Positions 32,767 to 43,300 of a DNA stretch of 64,000 nucleotides are shown here, one piece after another; within the stretch, counting starts at the first letter, position 1, and each line of letters begins with the position of its first letter. Source of the stretch: CAYTZH01 sp964442285 (GTDB lineage Bacteria; Myxococcota_A; UBA9160; JAFDET01); contig CAYTZH010000006.1 in assembly GCA_964442285.1 (NCBI GenBank), positions 1 to 64,000 on the forward strand, written 5' to 3'. A program made the position numbers and the translations under genes. The notes under the pieces are model-generated. The model worked only from the letters and a program-made list of their open reading frames with translations, did no database searches and was not told where the DNA came from.

Positions 32767-33294
32767 CTACAGCTTGGGCATGATCACCCGGTCGATGACG
32801 TGAATGATGCCATTCGACGTCTCGATGTCGGCCTGAACGACCCGGGCACCGCCGACGCGCACGCCGTCCGACGTTTCGATGGCGACCGACTGGCCCTGCA
32901 CCGTGGTCGCGGAGTCCAGGCCCGTCACGTCCTTGGCGGTCACCTTGCCGGCCACGACATGGTACGTGAGCACGGCGCGGAGCTTCTCCTTGTCCGCCAG
33001 CAGCGCCTGGAGCTGATCCGACGGAATCTGGGCGAACGCCTCATCGGTGGGAGCGAAAACGGTGAACGGGCCCTCGCCCTTCAGGGTCTCGACCAGGCCG
33101 GCGGCCTTCACGGCGGTCACGAGCGTGTCGAACGAGCCCGCCGCCACCGCGGTCTCGACGATGTCCTGCTTCGCTGCGGTCTCGGCGTGATGGCCGGTGC
33201 CGTAGCTGGAGCGGCCGTAGTCGCCGGCGGTCGCCACGGTGGCAACGCCGGCAATGCCCGCGACGAGCGCGGTGCGGAGGAACGAAGTCTTCAT
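32767..33294 (-). CDS. Secreted fasciclin (FAS1) domain protein
   Basis: 175 residues from ATG 33294 with an AAGGAG site. Signal peptide 1-23 ([19 protein letters not shown]). A short Gly/His/Tyr linker is followed by one FAS1 domain: [48 protein letters not shown] (H1-like), [23 protein letters not shown] (YH motif), and [26 protein letters not shown] (H2-like). FAS1 domains mediate adhesion or bind ligands at the cell surface. It lies 91 bases upstream of sodB on the same strand and 62 bases after the wax synthase gene. Confidence 0.93.
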   Translation of the reverse strand: MKTSFLRTALVAGIAGVATVATAGDYGRSSYGTGHHAETAAKQDIVETAVAAGSFDTLVTAVKAAGLVETLKGEGPFTVFAPTDEAFAQIPSDQLQALLADKEKLRAVLTYHVVAGKVTAKDVTGLDSATTVQGQSVAIETSDGVRVGGARVVQADIETSNGIIHVIDRVIMPKL

Positions 33295-33356
33295 CTCATC
33301 TCCTTCTTCTCGGGTTTCGATGCGACCGCGCCGTGCGATCGATCCGGAAAAGCGAT

Positions 33357-34682
33357 TCATGCGCTGGCTTCGTCCGCGAGGCCCGGTCGGGATGCAGCCG
33401 CGAGCTCTCGCGCCGTCTGCTCGAAGGTCTGGGCGAAGCGCTCGACGTCCTGCGCCCCCGGCGCCGACGAGAGCAGACCGACCCGCATGCGACGACCGCG
33501 TCGGAACGCGGTCACGGAGAGGCGCTGCCGGGCGAAGAGCGGGGCGTAGCCGGCCACGCGGATCAGCGGGGCCTGTTCGAGCGCCATCGGCACGTCCGGC
33601 ATCCGCACGTGGCTGACCACCAGGTTGTAGAGGCGGAGGCGACCTGCCAGGGTCATGATCAGACGCGGAAGCCAGCCGGGCAGCCAGGCGCTGAGCCGAC
33701 CCAGCAGCGCCATCCCCCCGGACTCCCCGGACGCTTTCGCCCGGCGGGTCCGGGATACGAGCGCCTCCAGGGCGCGGGCGGGATCGGACTCCTGCGGCAG
33801 CTCCACCAGGAGTGCACCCAGGCGGTTGCCCAGCTTCTTGCGCTCGCCGTCCCGGCGCAGGTCGACCGGGCAGAACGCGCGAATGCGCGGGCGCCCGGCG
33901 GCGACGCGATGCCCGCAAGCGCCGAGCCAGCGCTCTGCGGCGGCACTCACCAGCGCGAGCAGCAGGTCGTTCCAGGTGGCCCCCGCCCGTCCTCGCAGCG
34001 CGTCGAACGGGGCGAGGTCGAGCTCGAGCGTGCGGATGTGACGCTTCGGAAGGGCGGGGCCCGTGAGGGGGCCTCGGGGAACCGGCGGCCAGGCGCGGCC
34101 GAGAAAGGCGATGAGACCGCGCAGCGCCTCCCGCGCGCGCGAGCGGGCCCGCGCGCTGGCGACCGGCGCCGGAGGTGCCGGCTCGGGGCTCGCGTCGGTG
34201 AAGAGGGCCTGCAGCAAGGCGACGCCCGCAGCGCCGTCGACCATGGCGTGATGCATCTTCGCCAGCAGGGCGAACTGCTTGTCGCCGTCGATCCCGGTCA
34301 CGATGCGGAGCTGCCAGAGCGGTCGTTTGCGGTCGAGGGGCCTACTCAGGAAGTCGCTGGCGAGGGCATCCAGAGCGAGCGACCCGCCGGGTGCGGGAAG
34401 CCGGACACAGCGGACGTTCTCGGTCGGGCTCCAGCCCTCGGCGCGACTCCAGACGCGACGGCCGCCCGCGCGGATCACGCACTGATTGAGCCGGGGCACG
34501 CGACCCAGCCTGGCGATGACCTGCTCGCTCAATGCCGCGGCGTCCAGGGCGCCGTCGGGACCCCGCAAGGCGTCGGGGATGTCGAATAGGGCCGCGCCGC
34601 CCACGTGCATGGGGAGGTTCCGGGTCTCGAGGTCCAGGAAGCCTGCATCCTGGCCGGAGAGCGCCTCGAGGGGTGCCGCCAT
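33357..34682 (-). CDS. Wax ester synthase / diacylglycerol acyltransferase
   Basis: 441 residues. The condensing-enzyme motif MHHAMVDG (His144, His145, Asp149) is intact. Other family blocks are [27 protein letters not shown] at the start, [16 protein letters not shown] (PLW motif), [20 protein letters not shown] (ND motif), [29 protein letters not shown], and [23 protein letters not shown] with [20 protein letters not shown] at the end. It joins acyl-CoA to long-chain alcohols or diacylglycerol, making neutral storage lipid at the membrane. It probably heads the run with fasciclin and sodB. TCTAG/CTAGA sites lie upstream. No strong ribosome site precedes the ATG. Confidence 0.94.
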   Translation of the reverse strand: MAAPLEALSGQDAGFLDLETRNLPMHVGGAALFDIPDALRGPDGALDAAALSEQVIARLGRVPRLNQCVIRAGGRRVWSRAEGWSPTENVRCVRLPAPGGSLALDALASDFLSRPLDRKRPLWQLRIVTGIDGDKQFALLAKMHHAMVDGAAGVALLQALFTDASPEPAPPAPVASARARSRAREALRGLIAFLGRAWPPVPRGPLTGPALPKRHIRTLELDLAPFDALRGRAGATWNDLLLALVSAAAERWLGACGHRVAAGRPRIRAFCPVDLRRDGERKKLGNRLGALLVELPQESDPARALEALVSRTRRAKASGESGGMALLGRLSAWLPGWLPRLIMTLAGRLRLYNLVVSHVRMPDVPMALEQAPLIRVAGYAPLFARQRLSVTAFRRGRRMRVGLLSSAPGAQDVERFAQTFEQTARELAAASRPGLADEASA

Positions 34683-34711
34683 GCAGAGGAGTTAGATGCT
34701 CTGGTGAAATC

Positions 34712-34762
34712 TGTCTAGCTGATGGCTAGATTTTAGGTGGGAAATTGCCCGGAATCTAGACA
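34712..34762. promoter_or_regulatory. TCTAG/CTAGA operator-like cluster
   Basis: TCTAGC (34714-34719) and GCTAGA (34725-34730) form 6-bp inverted arms around a 5-base centre; a further TCTAGACA half-site lies at 34755-34762. TGTCTAG (34712-34718) and CTAGACA (34756-34762) match the inner arms of the perfect inverted repeat at 28456-28483. They sit between the divergent wax synthase and nei starts. A shared regulator is inferred. Confidence 0.55.
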
Positions 34763-34787
34763 CAAGCGCATTCCCCGGGGGGGGGCC

Positions 34788-35612
34788 ATGCCTGAAGGAC
34801 CCGAGACCCATCGCGCCGCCGACCGACTGCGTCGCGCGCTCGCCGGAAGGCCCGCGACGCAGGTCCGCTTCGCCTTTCCCCATCTGCGGGATCTGGAGCC
34901 AATCCTATCCGGCGAAGAGGTCGTGGAGGTCCGGGCCCGGGGCAAGGCCATGCTCACCCACTTCGGGAACGGCCTCGTCGTCTACAGCCACAACCAGCTC
35001 TACGGCCGCTGGTACGTGACGCCGGCCGGGCAGCGGCCCCAGACCCGGCGCAGCCTGCGGCTGGCCGTCGAGAACGCAGAGCGGGCCGCCCTGCTCTACA
35101 GCGCCTCGGAGATCGAGGTCTGGGAGCAGGCGAAGCTGCATTGCCAGCCCTTCCTCGCCTCCCTCGGTCCCGACGCCCTCGATCCCGAGCTGGAGGCGGG
35201 GGCGCTCGAGGAACGGCTCGGGGCACGCGCCTTTCGCGGCCGACAGCTCGCCGCCCTGCTGCTCGACCAGGGCTTCGTCGCCGGACTCGGCAACTACCTT
35301 CGCGCCGACATCCTCTTCGAGGCCGGGGTCCACCCGTCGCGGCGACCCTGCGACCTCCCCGGGCCCGCGCGCGCGCGCCTGGCGGCCGCGATCCCGACGA
35401 TCGCGCAGCGTGCCTACCGCTTCGCGGGCGCGACCAACGATCCCGACCGCGTGCGCCGCCTCCGGGCCGATGGCTTCCCCCGGCGCCACTGGCGGCACCT
35501 GGTCTTCGCCCGTACCGGCGAGCCCTGCTGGCAGTGCGAGGAGCCGATCCAGCGCTTCGAGGCAGCGGGCCGAAGGACCTACGTCTGTCTTCAGTGCCAG
35601 CCCGTCCCGTGA
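34788..35612 (+). CDS. nei: Endonuclease VIII (Nei), DNA glycosylase/AP lyase
   Basis: 274 residues from ATG 34788, chosen because mature Nei must begin PEGPE (Pro2 nucleophile, Glu3) and the sequence reads MPEGPETHRAADRL. Family blocks: RARGKAMLTHFGNGLVVYSHNQLYGRWYV, VWEQAKLHCQPFLASLGPDAL, LLDQGFVAGLGNYLRADILFEAGVHP, and a zinc finger CWQCEEPIQRF...TYVCLQC. It removes oxidised pyrimidines and cuts the abasic strand by beta,delta-elimination. It is divergent from the wax synthase gene across the TCTAG cluster. Oxidative DNA repair beside sodB, HiPIP and frdCAB fits a redox-stress neighbourhood. Confidence 0.94.
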   Translation: MPEGPETHRAADRLRRALAGRPATQVRFAFPHLRDLEPILSGEEVVEVRARGKAMLTHFGNGLVVYSHNQLYGRWYVTPAGQRPQTRRSLRLAVENAERAALLYSASEIEVWEQAKLHCQPFLASLGPDALDPELEAGALEERLGARAFRGRQLAALLLDQGFVAGLGNYLRADILFEAGVHPSRRPCDLPGPARARLAAAIPTIAQRAYRFAGATNDPDRVRRLRADGFPRRHWRHLVFARTGEPCWQCEEPIQRFEAAGRRTYVCLQCQPVP

Positions 35613-35613
35613 A

Positions 35614-35991
35614 TCAGGAGCGCACCCGCCGGACGCGAACGGGACCCCGGGCCGTGGACGGATCGACCGCGCGTCCCCCCTGGCAGATCTCGACCTCGCC
35701 GGCGGCGACCAGGCGTCGCGCCGCAGACCGCGTGCGCTCCATCAGCTCGCGCCAGGCCTCGGGTCGCACGGCGCGGGCGACCTCCGAGGGACACACGCTG
35801 GCCCCGCGCGGTCGCGCGGCGAGCAGCTCGCGCAGGGTCGCCTCGAGCTCGCGGTCGAGCCGCCCGGGACGCGCGCGCCGGCAGCGGGCGCTGCAGTAGC
35901 GGATCTGCTCCCAGCTGGCGGCCCAGCGGCGGCGCCAGGCGATCCGCCGGCCGCAGGAGGCGCACCACTTCTCGGAGTCGGGCTCGGCCAT
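35614..35991 (-). CDS. DUF2256 and DUF3253 domain protein
   Basis: 125 residues. The N-terminus is a small zinc-binding motif (KWCASCGRRIAWRRRWAASWEQIRYCSARCRR) of the DUF2256 type with four Cys. Residues ~47-125 are the DUF3253 winged-helix-like domain: LEATLRELLAARPRGASVCPSEVARAV, ELMERTRSAARRLVAAGEVEICQGGRAVDPSTARGPVRVRRV. This two-domain combination is widespread in Proteobacteria, often near DNA photolyase or repair genes, but its role is unknown. The stop lies two bases from the converging nei stop. Confidence 0.9.
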   Translation of the reverse strand: MAEPDSEKWCASCGRRIAWRRRWAASWEQIRYCSARCRRARPGRLDRELEATLRELLAARPRGASVCPSEVARAVRPEAWRELMERTRSAARRLVAAGEVEICQGGRAVDPSTARGPVRVRRVRS

Positions 35992-36039
35992 CGCAACGGA
36001 GGCTAGCTACGCTGAGGCGCCCAACGAGAAGGAGCGCCC

Positions 36040-36420
36040 ATGGGAGACCCCGACCGCCGCCGCCGCGGCGTGGACATGATCGAGAAGGTGTATGCCGGAG
36101 ACGTCGCGGTGCCGCCCGAGGGACAGTCCGCCTTCGCCGACGTGATGCTCGAGCAGCTCTTCGCCGAGGTGTGGCCGCGCCCCGCGCTCGAGATCCGGGA
36201 CCGCCGGCTCCTGCTGCTGGGCATCATCGCGGCGCTCGGGGAGAAGGACACCTTCGCCATCCAGGCGCGGGCCGCGCTCAAGAACGGCGAGCTCGACGCC
36301 ACCCAGCTGCGGGAGTGCCTGATCATGATCGCGCAGTACGCCGGCTACCCCCGCGCGGCGGGCCTGCTGGGCCCGCTCGAAGGGGCGATCGCCAAGCTCG
36401 AGAAGGAGCAGCAGGGCTGA
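36040..36420 (+). CDS. Carboxymuconolactone decarboxylase family protein
   Basis: 126 residues, normal for a single CMD domain. Start ATG 36040 with GAGAAGGAG. The domain reads VWPRPALEIRDRRLLLLGIIAALGEKDTFAIQARAALKNGELDATQLRECLIMIAQYAGYPRAAGLLGPLEGAI. It lacks the CxxC of AhpD-type members, so peroxidase-linked activity is unlikely; it resembles the gamma-carboxymuconolactone decarboxylase side of the family. Activity is not predictable without pathway genes. It is divergent from the DUF2256 gene and upstream of a membrane protein. Confidence 0.88.
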   Translation: MGDPDRRRRGVDMIEKVYAGDVAVPPEGQSAFADVMLEQLFAEVWPRPALEIRDRRLLLLGIIAALGEKDTFAIQARAALKNGELDATQLRECLIMIAQYAGYPRAAGLLGPLEGAIAKLEKEQQG

Positions 36421-36473
36421 GCCCGGGCCCGCGGCCCCTCAACCTCCACGCCGGCGGGGCCGATGCGCGGGGC

Positions 36474-37367
36474 ATGCGCGGGGCTGCCCTCGACCTGCTC
36501 CTGTTCACGCTGGTCACGGCCCTGGTGGCCGCGCGGGCGTGGACCGCCACGGACCTGGTCTGGAGCCTCTGGATCTCGAGCCTGCTGGTGGGCACCGGGC
36601 TCATGCTCACCGTGGGCTTCGCGACGCTCTTCACCCGGGACCTCGTGCGCCTGGTGAACCGGAAGGTCGACGCCTCCGGGCAGGGCGTGCGGGTCTCGAC
36701 GCCCGAGGACGCCGTCCGCACCCTGACCCTGCCGGCGACGCTCGTCCTGGGCGTGGTGTGGCTGTTCCTGGGACGGATCAGCCACCCGGTCGTGCTCGGG
36801 ATGCTGGCCCTGTCCGGGCTGGCCGCGGCCCTGGTGATCGATCCGGGGCTGCTGGCGCGTGGAGGCCTCGGACCGCGGCTCGACCTCTCCCGCGCTCCGG
36901 CGCGCGCCTTCCTCCTGCTGCCCTACTTCCTGCTCCTGACGGGCTTCTTCGGCCTGCACTTCGGCTTCTTCCACGCCATCCACGGCATCCTCATGAACGG
37001 AATGCTGCCGCTGACGGGCGCCAACCCCTTCGGCACCACCCCCGACGAGACCGCGCGCCAGGTGCTCGACCTGGTGACGACCGCCGCCAGCCGCTACTGG
37101 CCCTTCGCGCTATGCAGCGCGATCTCGGCGCGAAGCCTCTTCGCCCGGGCGCTCGGCGAGCCCGACGCGAGCCTGATGTTCATGCCCTACAAGGGCGTGA
37201 TGAAGATGCACCTCACCATCTTCCTCTTCGCGGGTCTCGGCGCCGCCGGACTCGATCGGACCTTCGCCTGGGTGGTGCTGCTGCTCTACTTCCTGCCGCT
37301 CGCGGCGCTCCGCGGGCTCGTGCGCGCGGACGCGACGCCCGCGGAGGCTCCGCAGCGCCAGAGCTGA
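36474..37367 (+). CDS. Multi-pass membrane protein (DUF6498-like)
   Basis: 297 residues from ATG 36474; another ATG at 36463 is out of frame. About seven hydrophobic segments: LLLFTLVTALVAARA, LWISSLLVGTGLMLTVGFATLF, LPATLVLGVVWLFLG, VVLGMLALSGLAAALVI, AFLLLPYFLLLTGFFGLHFGFFHAIHGILMNGMLP, a central YWPFALCSAISA and LTIFLFAGLGAAGL with FAWVVLLLYFLPLAALRGLV. The LHFGFFHAIHGIL block with spaced His is the DUF6498 hallmark and could bind metal or haem. Function unknown. Its last 82 bases overlap the converging adhesin gene. Confidence 0.8.
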   Translation: MRGAALDLLLFTLVTALVAARAWTATDLVWSLWISSLLVGTGLMLTVGFATLFTRDLVRLVNRKVDASGQGVRVSTPEDAVRTLTLPATLVLGVVWLFLGRISHPVVLGMLALSGLAAALVIDPGLLARGGLGPRLDLSRAPARAFLLLPYFLLLTGFFGLHFGFFHAIHGILMNGMLPLTGANPFGTTPDETARQVLDLVTTAASRYWPFALCSAISARSLFARALGEPDASLMFMPYKGVMKMHLTIFLFAGLGAAGLDRTFAWVVLLLYFLPLAALRGLVRADATPAEAPQRQS

Positions 37368-40300
37368 GCCCGCGCGGGGGGCAGAGAGACCGCGGCGCCG
37401 GCGCGCGCCCCCGCCCCGGTCGCGTCCAGCGCCGCGGGCAGCAGGCCGTCCGGCGAGGGCGGAAGGCCGTCCCTCCCGACCACCACGAAGCTGCCCGCCG
37501 CGCGCCCCTCGCGCCGCGCGCGGCAGCGCTCGCGCAGGAGCCCGGCCACCGCGATCACGTTCTCCGGGAGCTGGCTGAGGTCGCCCACCAGGTCGACCTC
37601 CGGCGAATCGATCTCCACGCTCCCGGAGAGCTGCGGGTTGCCCGCGGAGGCGCTCACCTCGCTGGCGGGATCGCTGAGGAAGACGTCGGCGCGGATGCCG
37701 ATGCGACCGCCGCGACCGTCCCCCGCCTGGGCCACGATGCGGCTGTTCTCGAGGATCACGAACTCGGGATCGATGCGGATGTTGCCCCCGCTGCCGGAGC
37801 CGACGTTGGCGGTGATCTCGGAGTCGCGCAGCTCGATCCGCTCCTGCGCCAGCACCTCGACGTTGCCGCCGAGCCCACCGGTGGCTTCCGCGGAGATCGC
37901 GGCGTCGAGAAGCTCCACCGTCTCGCGTCCCTCCACCCGGATCGACCCGGCATTGCCCACCCCCGAGGCCCGCGCCGCCACCACGCTGCCGTCGGTCAGG
38001 AGCACCCGGTCCGCGGTGATGCGCACGTCGCCGCCCTGCCCGTCCACCACGTTCGCGCGGACCACGCTGTCCTCCAGCACCACGCGCGCCGCATCGACCT
38101 CCAGCTTCCCGCTCACCCCGCCCGTCGCATCGGTCGTGACGCGGCTCGCGTCGGCCTCGAAGGTGTCTGCTTCGATCCGGATCGAGCCGCCGCGCCCGTC
38201 GCCCACGTCGGCCTCGATCGCAGCCCCGCGGCTCAGACGGACGGACACGGCCCGGACGTCGACGTCGCCGCCGTCCGCGTCGGGGGCGCTGCTGCGCAGG
38301 GCGCCGCCGTCGAGGACGACGTCGGGCGCCACCGCCACCAGGGAGCCCGCCTCGCCGGTCGCGACGGCGGGGATCGGGATGGAGGCGCCGGCCAGCACGT
38401 CCGGCACCTCCTCGAACTCCACGAAGACCCCCCGGGCCGCGCCGAGCCCGGCCTTGCTCTCCACGCTGATGGCGCCGCCGTCCTCGATCCGCAGGCGCTC
38501 GGCCTCGATCCGTACGTCGCCGCCCCGTCCGGCCCCGGCCGCCTTGGCGATGATCTCGCTGCCCGCACCGGACACGAGGACCTCGCCGGCGGAGACGGCG
38601 ACGTTGCCACCGGGGCCGCCGCCGAAGCTGCTGCTGTCGATGCGGCCCCCGCCGCGCACCTCGACCCGGTCGGCGTCTACGCTCACCTGGCCGGAGAAGC
38701 CCGGCCCGATCTGCGCCGGCCCCACGTCGACGTCGAAGCTCGCGGTCGACACCGCGCCCTCGTCCACGACCACCAGGGGCGCCGCGAGGGCGACCCGGCC
38801 TCCCCTGCCGACCCCCAGGGCGGCAGCGCGCACGCGGGAGCGCGCGCCGGTCGCGTCGCTGCCCTCGATCCGGATCGACTCGCCGGCCTCGAGCTCGATG
38901 CTGCCTCCCTGGCCGGAGAGGATCACGCTGCCGTCGACGGCGGCCCCGCTCAGGACCCGGATCCGTTCGCCCTCCACGCGCACGCCGCCGGCCTCGCCCT
39001 GGACCAGCACCGTCGCCGCCACGAAGGCGCCGTCGCGGATCTCCACGTCCGGCGCGCTCAGCAGGATCCGCCCGCCGTCGGAGGCCGAGCTGGCGGCGTA
39101 GACGCCCCCGGTCCGGTTGTTGCCCCGGGTGATCGCGGCGAAGTCGATCGGCGCCCCGCCCTCGTTGGAGAGGTGGATCGCCTCGTCGGCGATCACGGTG
39201 ACGTTTCCGCTCTGTCCGAGGGTGCTCGACGACGACAGCTGCCCGCTTCCGAGGGTCTCGAAGCGTCCGGTCCGGACCAGCGTGTCGCCACCCACCCCAC
39301 CGGGCGAGAGGGCCGACGTGCCCGACGCCACCAGGCCCCCGCCGACCACGTCGCTGCCCTCGATGCGGACGTAGTCCGGCGCGAGCAGGGTGAGGTTGCC
39401 GCCCTGGCCGTTGCCCGCCACCAGGCTGCGCAGGGAGCCGGTCACCTCGATCCGCGCCGCCTCGACGCTCAGGTCGCCGCTGCGCCCGTTGCTGGCGCTG
39501 GTCCACGCGACGCCCTCGATCCGCGCGAGCTGTCCGGCCGCCAGATGCATCTCGCCGCCGTCGGCCATCGAGGGACTGCGCGGGCGCGTGTCCAGCAAGC
39601 CGAACTCCCCGAGGCGGAGGTCGCGTCCGGCCTCGACGCGCAGACGTCCGGAACGCCCGCTGGAGCCCGACGTGATCACGTCCACGTTGCCCTCGGTCTC
39701 GACGTTTCCTCCGGCGCGGAGGGTGATGTCGCCGCCCGAGGACCCGATCGAGAAGAGGTCGCCCTGGAGCAGGAGCAGGTCGCCTCCGGCCGTGAGGAGG
39801 ATCGTCCCGCCCGTGGCCGAGGCGGAGTCGGTGCGGACGTCCCGGGTGAGGGTCAGGTCGGCGCCCGCGCGGACCGCGACGGCTCCGCCGTCGCCGAGCA
39901 GCCGGTTCTCGGCCAGGAGCTCCCCCCGGACGAGGGCATCGCCGCCGGCCACCAGCTCGATGTCGCCCGCCCCCAGCAGGCCGCGCGTCCGGATCCGCGC
40001 CGCGCTGTCGAGAGCGCCCCGGGCGTCGACCGTCACGGCGCCCCCCACCCCGGCCTCGGTGTCGATCTCGCCGCGCAGCAGCACGTCGTCGCCGCGGATC
40101 TGGACGTCGCCGCCGGCCACGCCGAGCTCCGCCTGGGCCTCGAGCTCGACGTTCAGCTCCACGTCGCCCCCCTCGACCCGCACCGAGCCCGCGTTGGCGC
40201 CGGGGCCCGTCCCGCGGACGTCGATCACGCCCCGGTAGCCAACGCTGGCAGGGCTCTCGAGCTGGACGCTCCCCCCCGCGTCCGAACCCGGGACCAGGAT

Positions 40301-43300
40301 CTGGTTGCTGGGAGAGCCGGCGATGTCGCGACCCGGCAGGTCGACACCCCCGTCGGCCTGCAGGCTCACCTTCCCGCCGGCCCCGGAGCCCGAGCTTCCG
40401 CCGGTGGCCGAGAACACGCCGGGCCGGCTCGGTCGCCCCGCACCGCTCAGCACGCCCCCGCTGACGACCTCGACGCGGCCGCCGTCGCGGTCTCCATCGG
40501 CCCGGAGGGCGGCCCCGGGCCCGAGCGCGATGTCGCCGTCGGCCCGGATCGAGACGGACCCCCCGGTGCTGCCGCTGGCCTCCACCCGCGCCAGCTCGTC
40601 GAGAGCCACGGTCCCGGCCCGGATCGCGACCGAGCCTGCGGCCTGGCGGAAGCGGGAGGCGGACACCTGGGCCAGCTCGTCGAGCGCGAGGCCTCCCTCG
40701 GCCTCGAGCGAGACGCTGCCGCCCGCGATGCGGCTGGACTCGCCCGCCTGGATCTCCCCCGCGCGGACCAGCAGGGAGCCGGCCGTGCCGATCGACGTAA
40801 AGGCGCCGGTCTCGAGACGGCCTGCGGCGACCAGCTCCAGGGTCTCGGCATTCTCGGCGCGGACCGTTCCCTGCAGGATGCGCAGGTCGCCGCTGGCGCC
40901 CCCGATGACCAGCTCCACCGGCAGCGCCAGGAGCGCCGGTGCCGGCGCCGCGACGGCGTCGAGCACGCTGCCGTCGTCGAAACCCACGCCGTCGGCGGCA
41001 CCCAGGTGCAGCGCGCCGGGAATGTCCAGGTCGAAGCGGGCCCCGGTCACGACACCGGCCGGGTTCACCAGGAAGAGCGCGGCGCCGGGGATCGTGAGGC
41101 GGAGCTTCCCGCCGAGCTCCGAGACCCGCCCGCCGGTCACCCGTGCGATCACCGCCACGACGCTGGCCGGGCCCGTGAACGCGGCCGACTCGTCGAAGCG
41201 CAGGGAGAAGCGCTCGAAGCTGTGGAGCAGGCTGCCGCCCCACTGCTCACCCAGCTCCGGCGAGATCAGGAACGTCACCGGCTCCCCGTCCGGCGCCAGA
41301 CCGCCCGCCACCCGGCCGGCGGGCAGCGCACCCACGCTGCCGTCGCGAACCACGCCCTCACTCGGCTCGTCGGAGCGGACCTCCAGGGTCCCGGGTCCGC
41401 CCGACCCGAAGGACGCGACGCTCACCGAGCCCAGGCCGCTCACCCGCCGGCCCTCGAGGAGCACCGCGCCGCCGTCGCCGGGACCGTCGGACTCGGCCAC
41501 GATCTCGCCGTCCATCCGCAGCGCGCCGCCAGCTCGGACCGTCACCGGCCCGCCCGCCGTGTCGCCGATCGTGGCGAGCCGACCGTCCTGGCCGATACGC
41601 ACGTCGCCGCCGGCATCGATTGCGATTCCCAGGGGCAGCTCGCCGGAGGCCTCGAGGCGACCGTCGACGCCCAGGTCGCCCGCCGCGGCGAGCTCGATGC
41701 GCCCGGACGAGGCCTCGAGCCGGGCGTCGGGCCCCACCTCCACCGACTCGCCCATGACCTCGATGGCGCCCCCGTCCCCGACCTCCAGCTGGGCCCGGAG
41801 GAGCTCGATCCCACCGCGCGCGCTCTCGACCCGGATCTCGCCGAACTCGCGGTCGTCGGCATCGATCTCGGCATTCTCCACCACGATGCCTGCGTCGCCC
41901 CGGAGTCGGATGGCGCGTCCGGGGCCGTTGCGATTGCCGTCGGCCCGCAGGTCCACCCGGTTCGCGAGCACGAGGGAACCGCCGGCGGCCACCTCGATCT
42001 GACCGCCGCCCGGCCCGTCGGCCTGGAATCGACCGCCCTCGACCCGCAGATCGCCGTCCGCGGAGAGGAGGATCCGGCCGGAGGCGGTCCCGCTATCCGC
42101 CCGCAGCTCCGCGTCCGTGAGCGTGAGCTGGCCGCCCCGGATCGCGATCCGCCCGGCTCCCGTCGGGCCCGAGGCGTCGGACTCGAGCTCGCTTCGCGCC
42201 ACGAGAACCGATCCCGCGCTCTCCGCGACGATCTCTCCACCGCCCTCCAGGACGATCTCGGCTCCCTCGAAGCTCAGGGGTCCCGCGCCCTCGAAGCGCC
42301 GGAAGACCGGCTCGGGCGAGCTCAGCTCCGCGCGCACCTCGATGGGCGCCGTGTTGGCCGCCTCGAAGCCCAGGTCCGCGACCGCGGCCCCCAGGGCCAG
42401 GACCGGCGGGGCCGTGGCCTCGCCCACCGCCAGCACGCTGCCGTCGGAGAAGCGCACCCGGTCTGCGGTGGCCACCTGCAGGGAGGCCTCCGGGCTCAGC
42501 CGGGCGCGCTCGCCCACCGAGACGCCGCGCGGGTCGAGCACGAAGAGCACGGTGCCCGGCGGCGCCTCCACCCGGCCTTCGAGGTCGCTGCCGTCGCCCC
42601 CGGTGACCCGCAGGAGCAGGTTCAGGACCTCGGGCGAGGCCGTGAACCAGGCCAGCTCGCCGACGCGCACGTCGAGGCGAGAGAAGCTGTGCAGCAGGTG
42701 CTCGGTGCCGAGGCGGGACCCGAGCTCCTCGGTGATCAGGTACGTGGCCCGCTCGCCGCTCGGCGCCGTGCCCCCCGGCACCACCCCCGCCGGCGCCGCG
42801 CCCGCGGAGCCGTCGCGGACCACGCCGTCGACCGGCGCCGTGCGGGTCACGGTGACGACGGCGGGCGCGCCGCTGGTGTCGTCGAGGACCCGGGTCACGT
42901 CGACGAAGGCGCCTTCCACCTCGATCGACCCTCCGGCTCCGCCGCTGCGACCTCGGGCCCAGATGCGGCCGTCGACGAGGGCGCGCCCCGCGCTCTGCAG
43001 CACGACCCGCCCGCCGTCCCCGCCCGCCGACCCGCCGACCGCGGTCACCAGGCCATCGAAGGGCAGCTCGCGCCCGGCGGAGAGGCGCACCTCGCCGGCG
43101 GGGTCCGCGCCGGCGCCGCTCGCGTCGACGACCGAGGCCTTCAGCACCTCGCCCGCACTCAGCTCGACCCGCCCGCCGCGGCCGGCGCCGCCGAGTGCGC
43201 CGGCCGAGACGAACTCGAGCTCGGCATCGCGCGAGGCCTCCACGCCGATCTCCCCGCCGCTGCCCCCGAAGCCGCGTGCCAGCACGTCGCCCTCGAGGCG

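Noticed and set aside
27224..34787. Genomic island or prophage
   Set aside because: No integrase, transposase, tRNA or direct-repeat boundary was found, so it is reported only as a composition difference.
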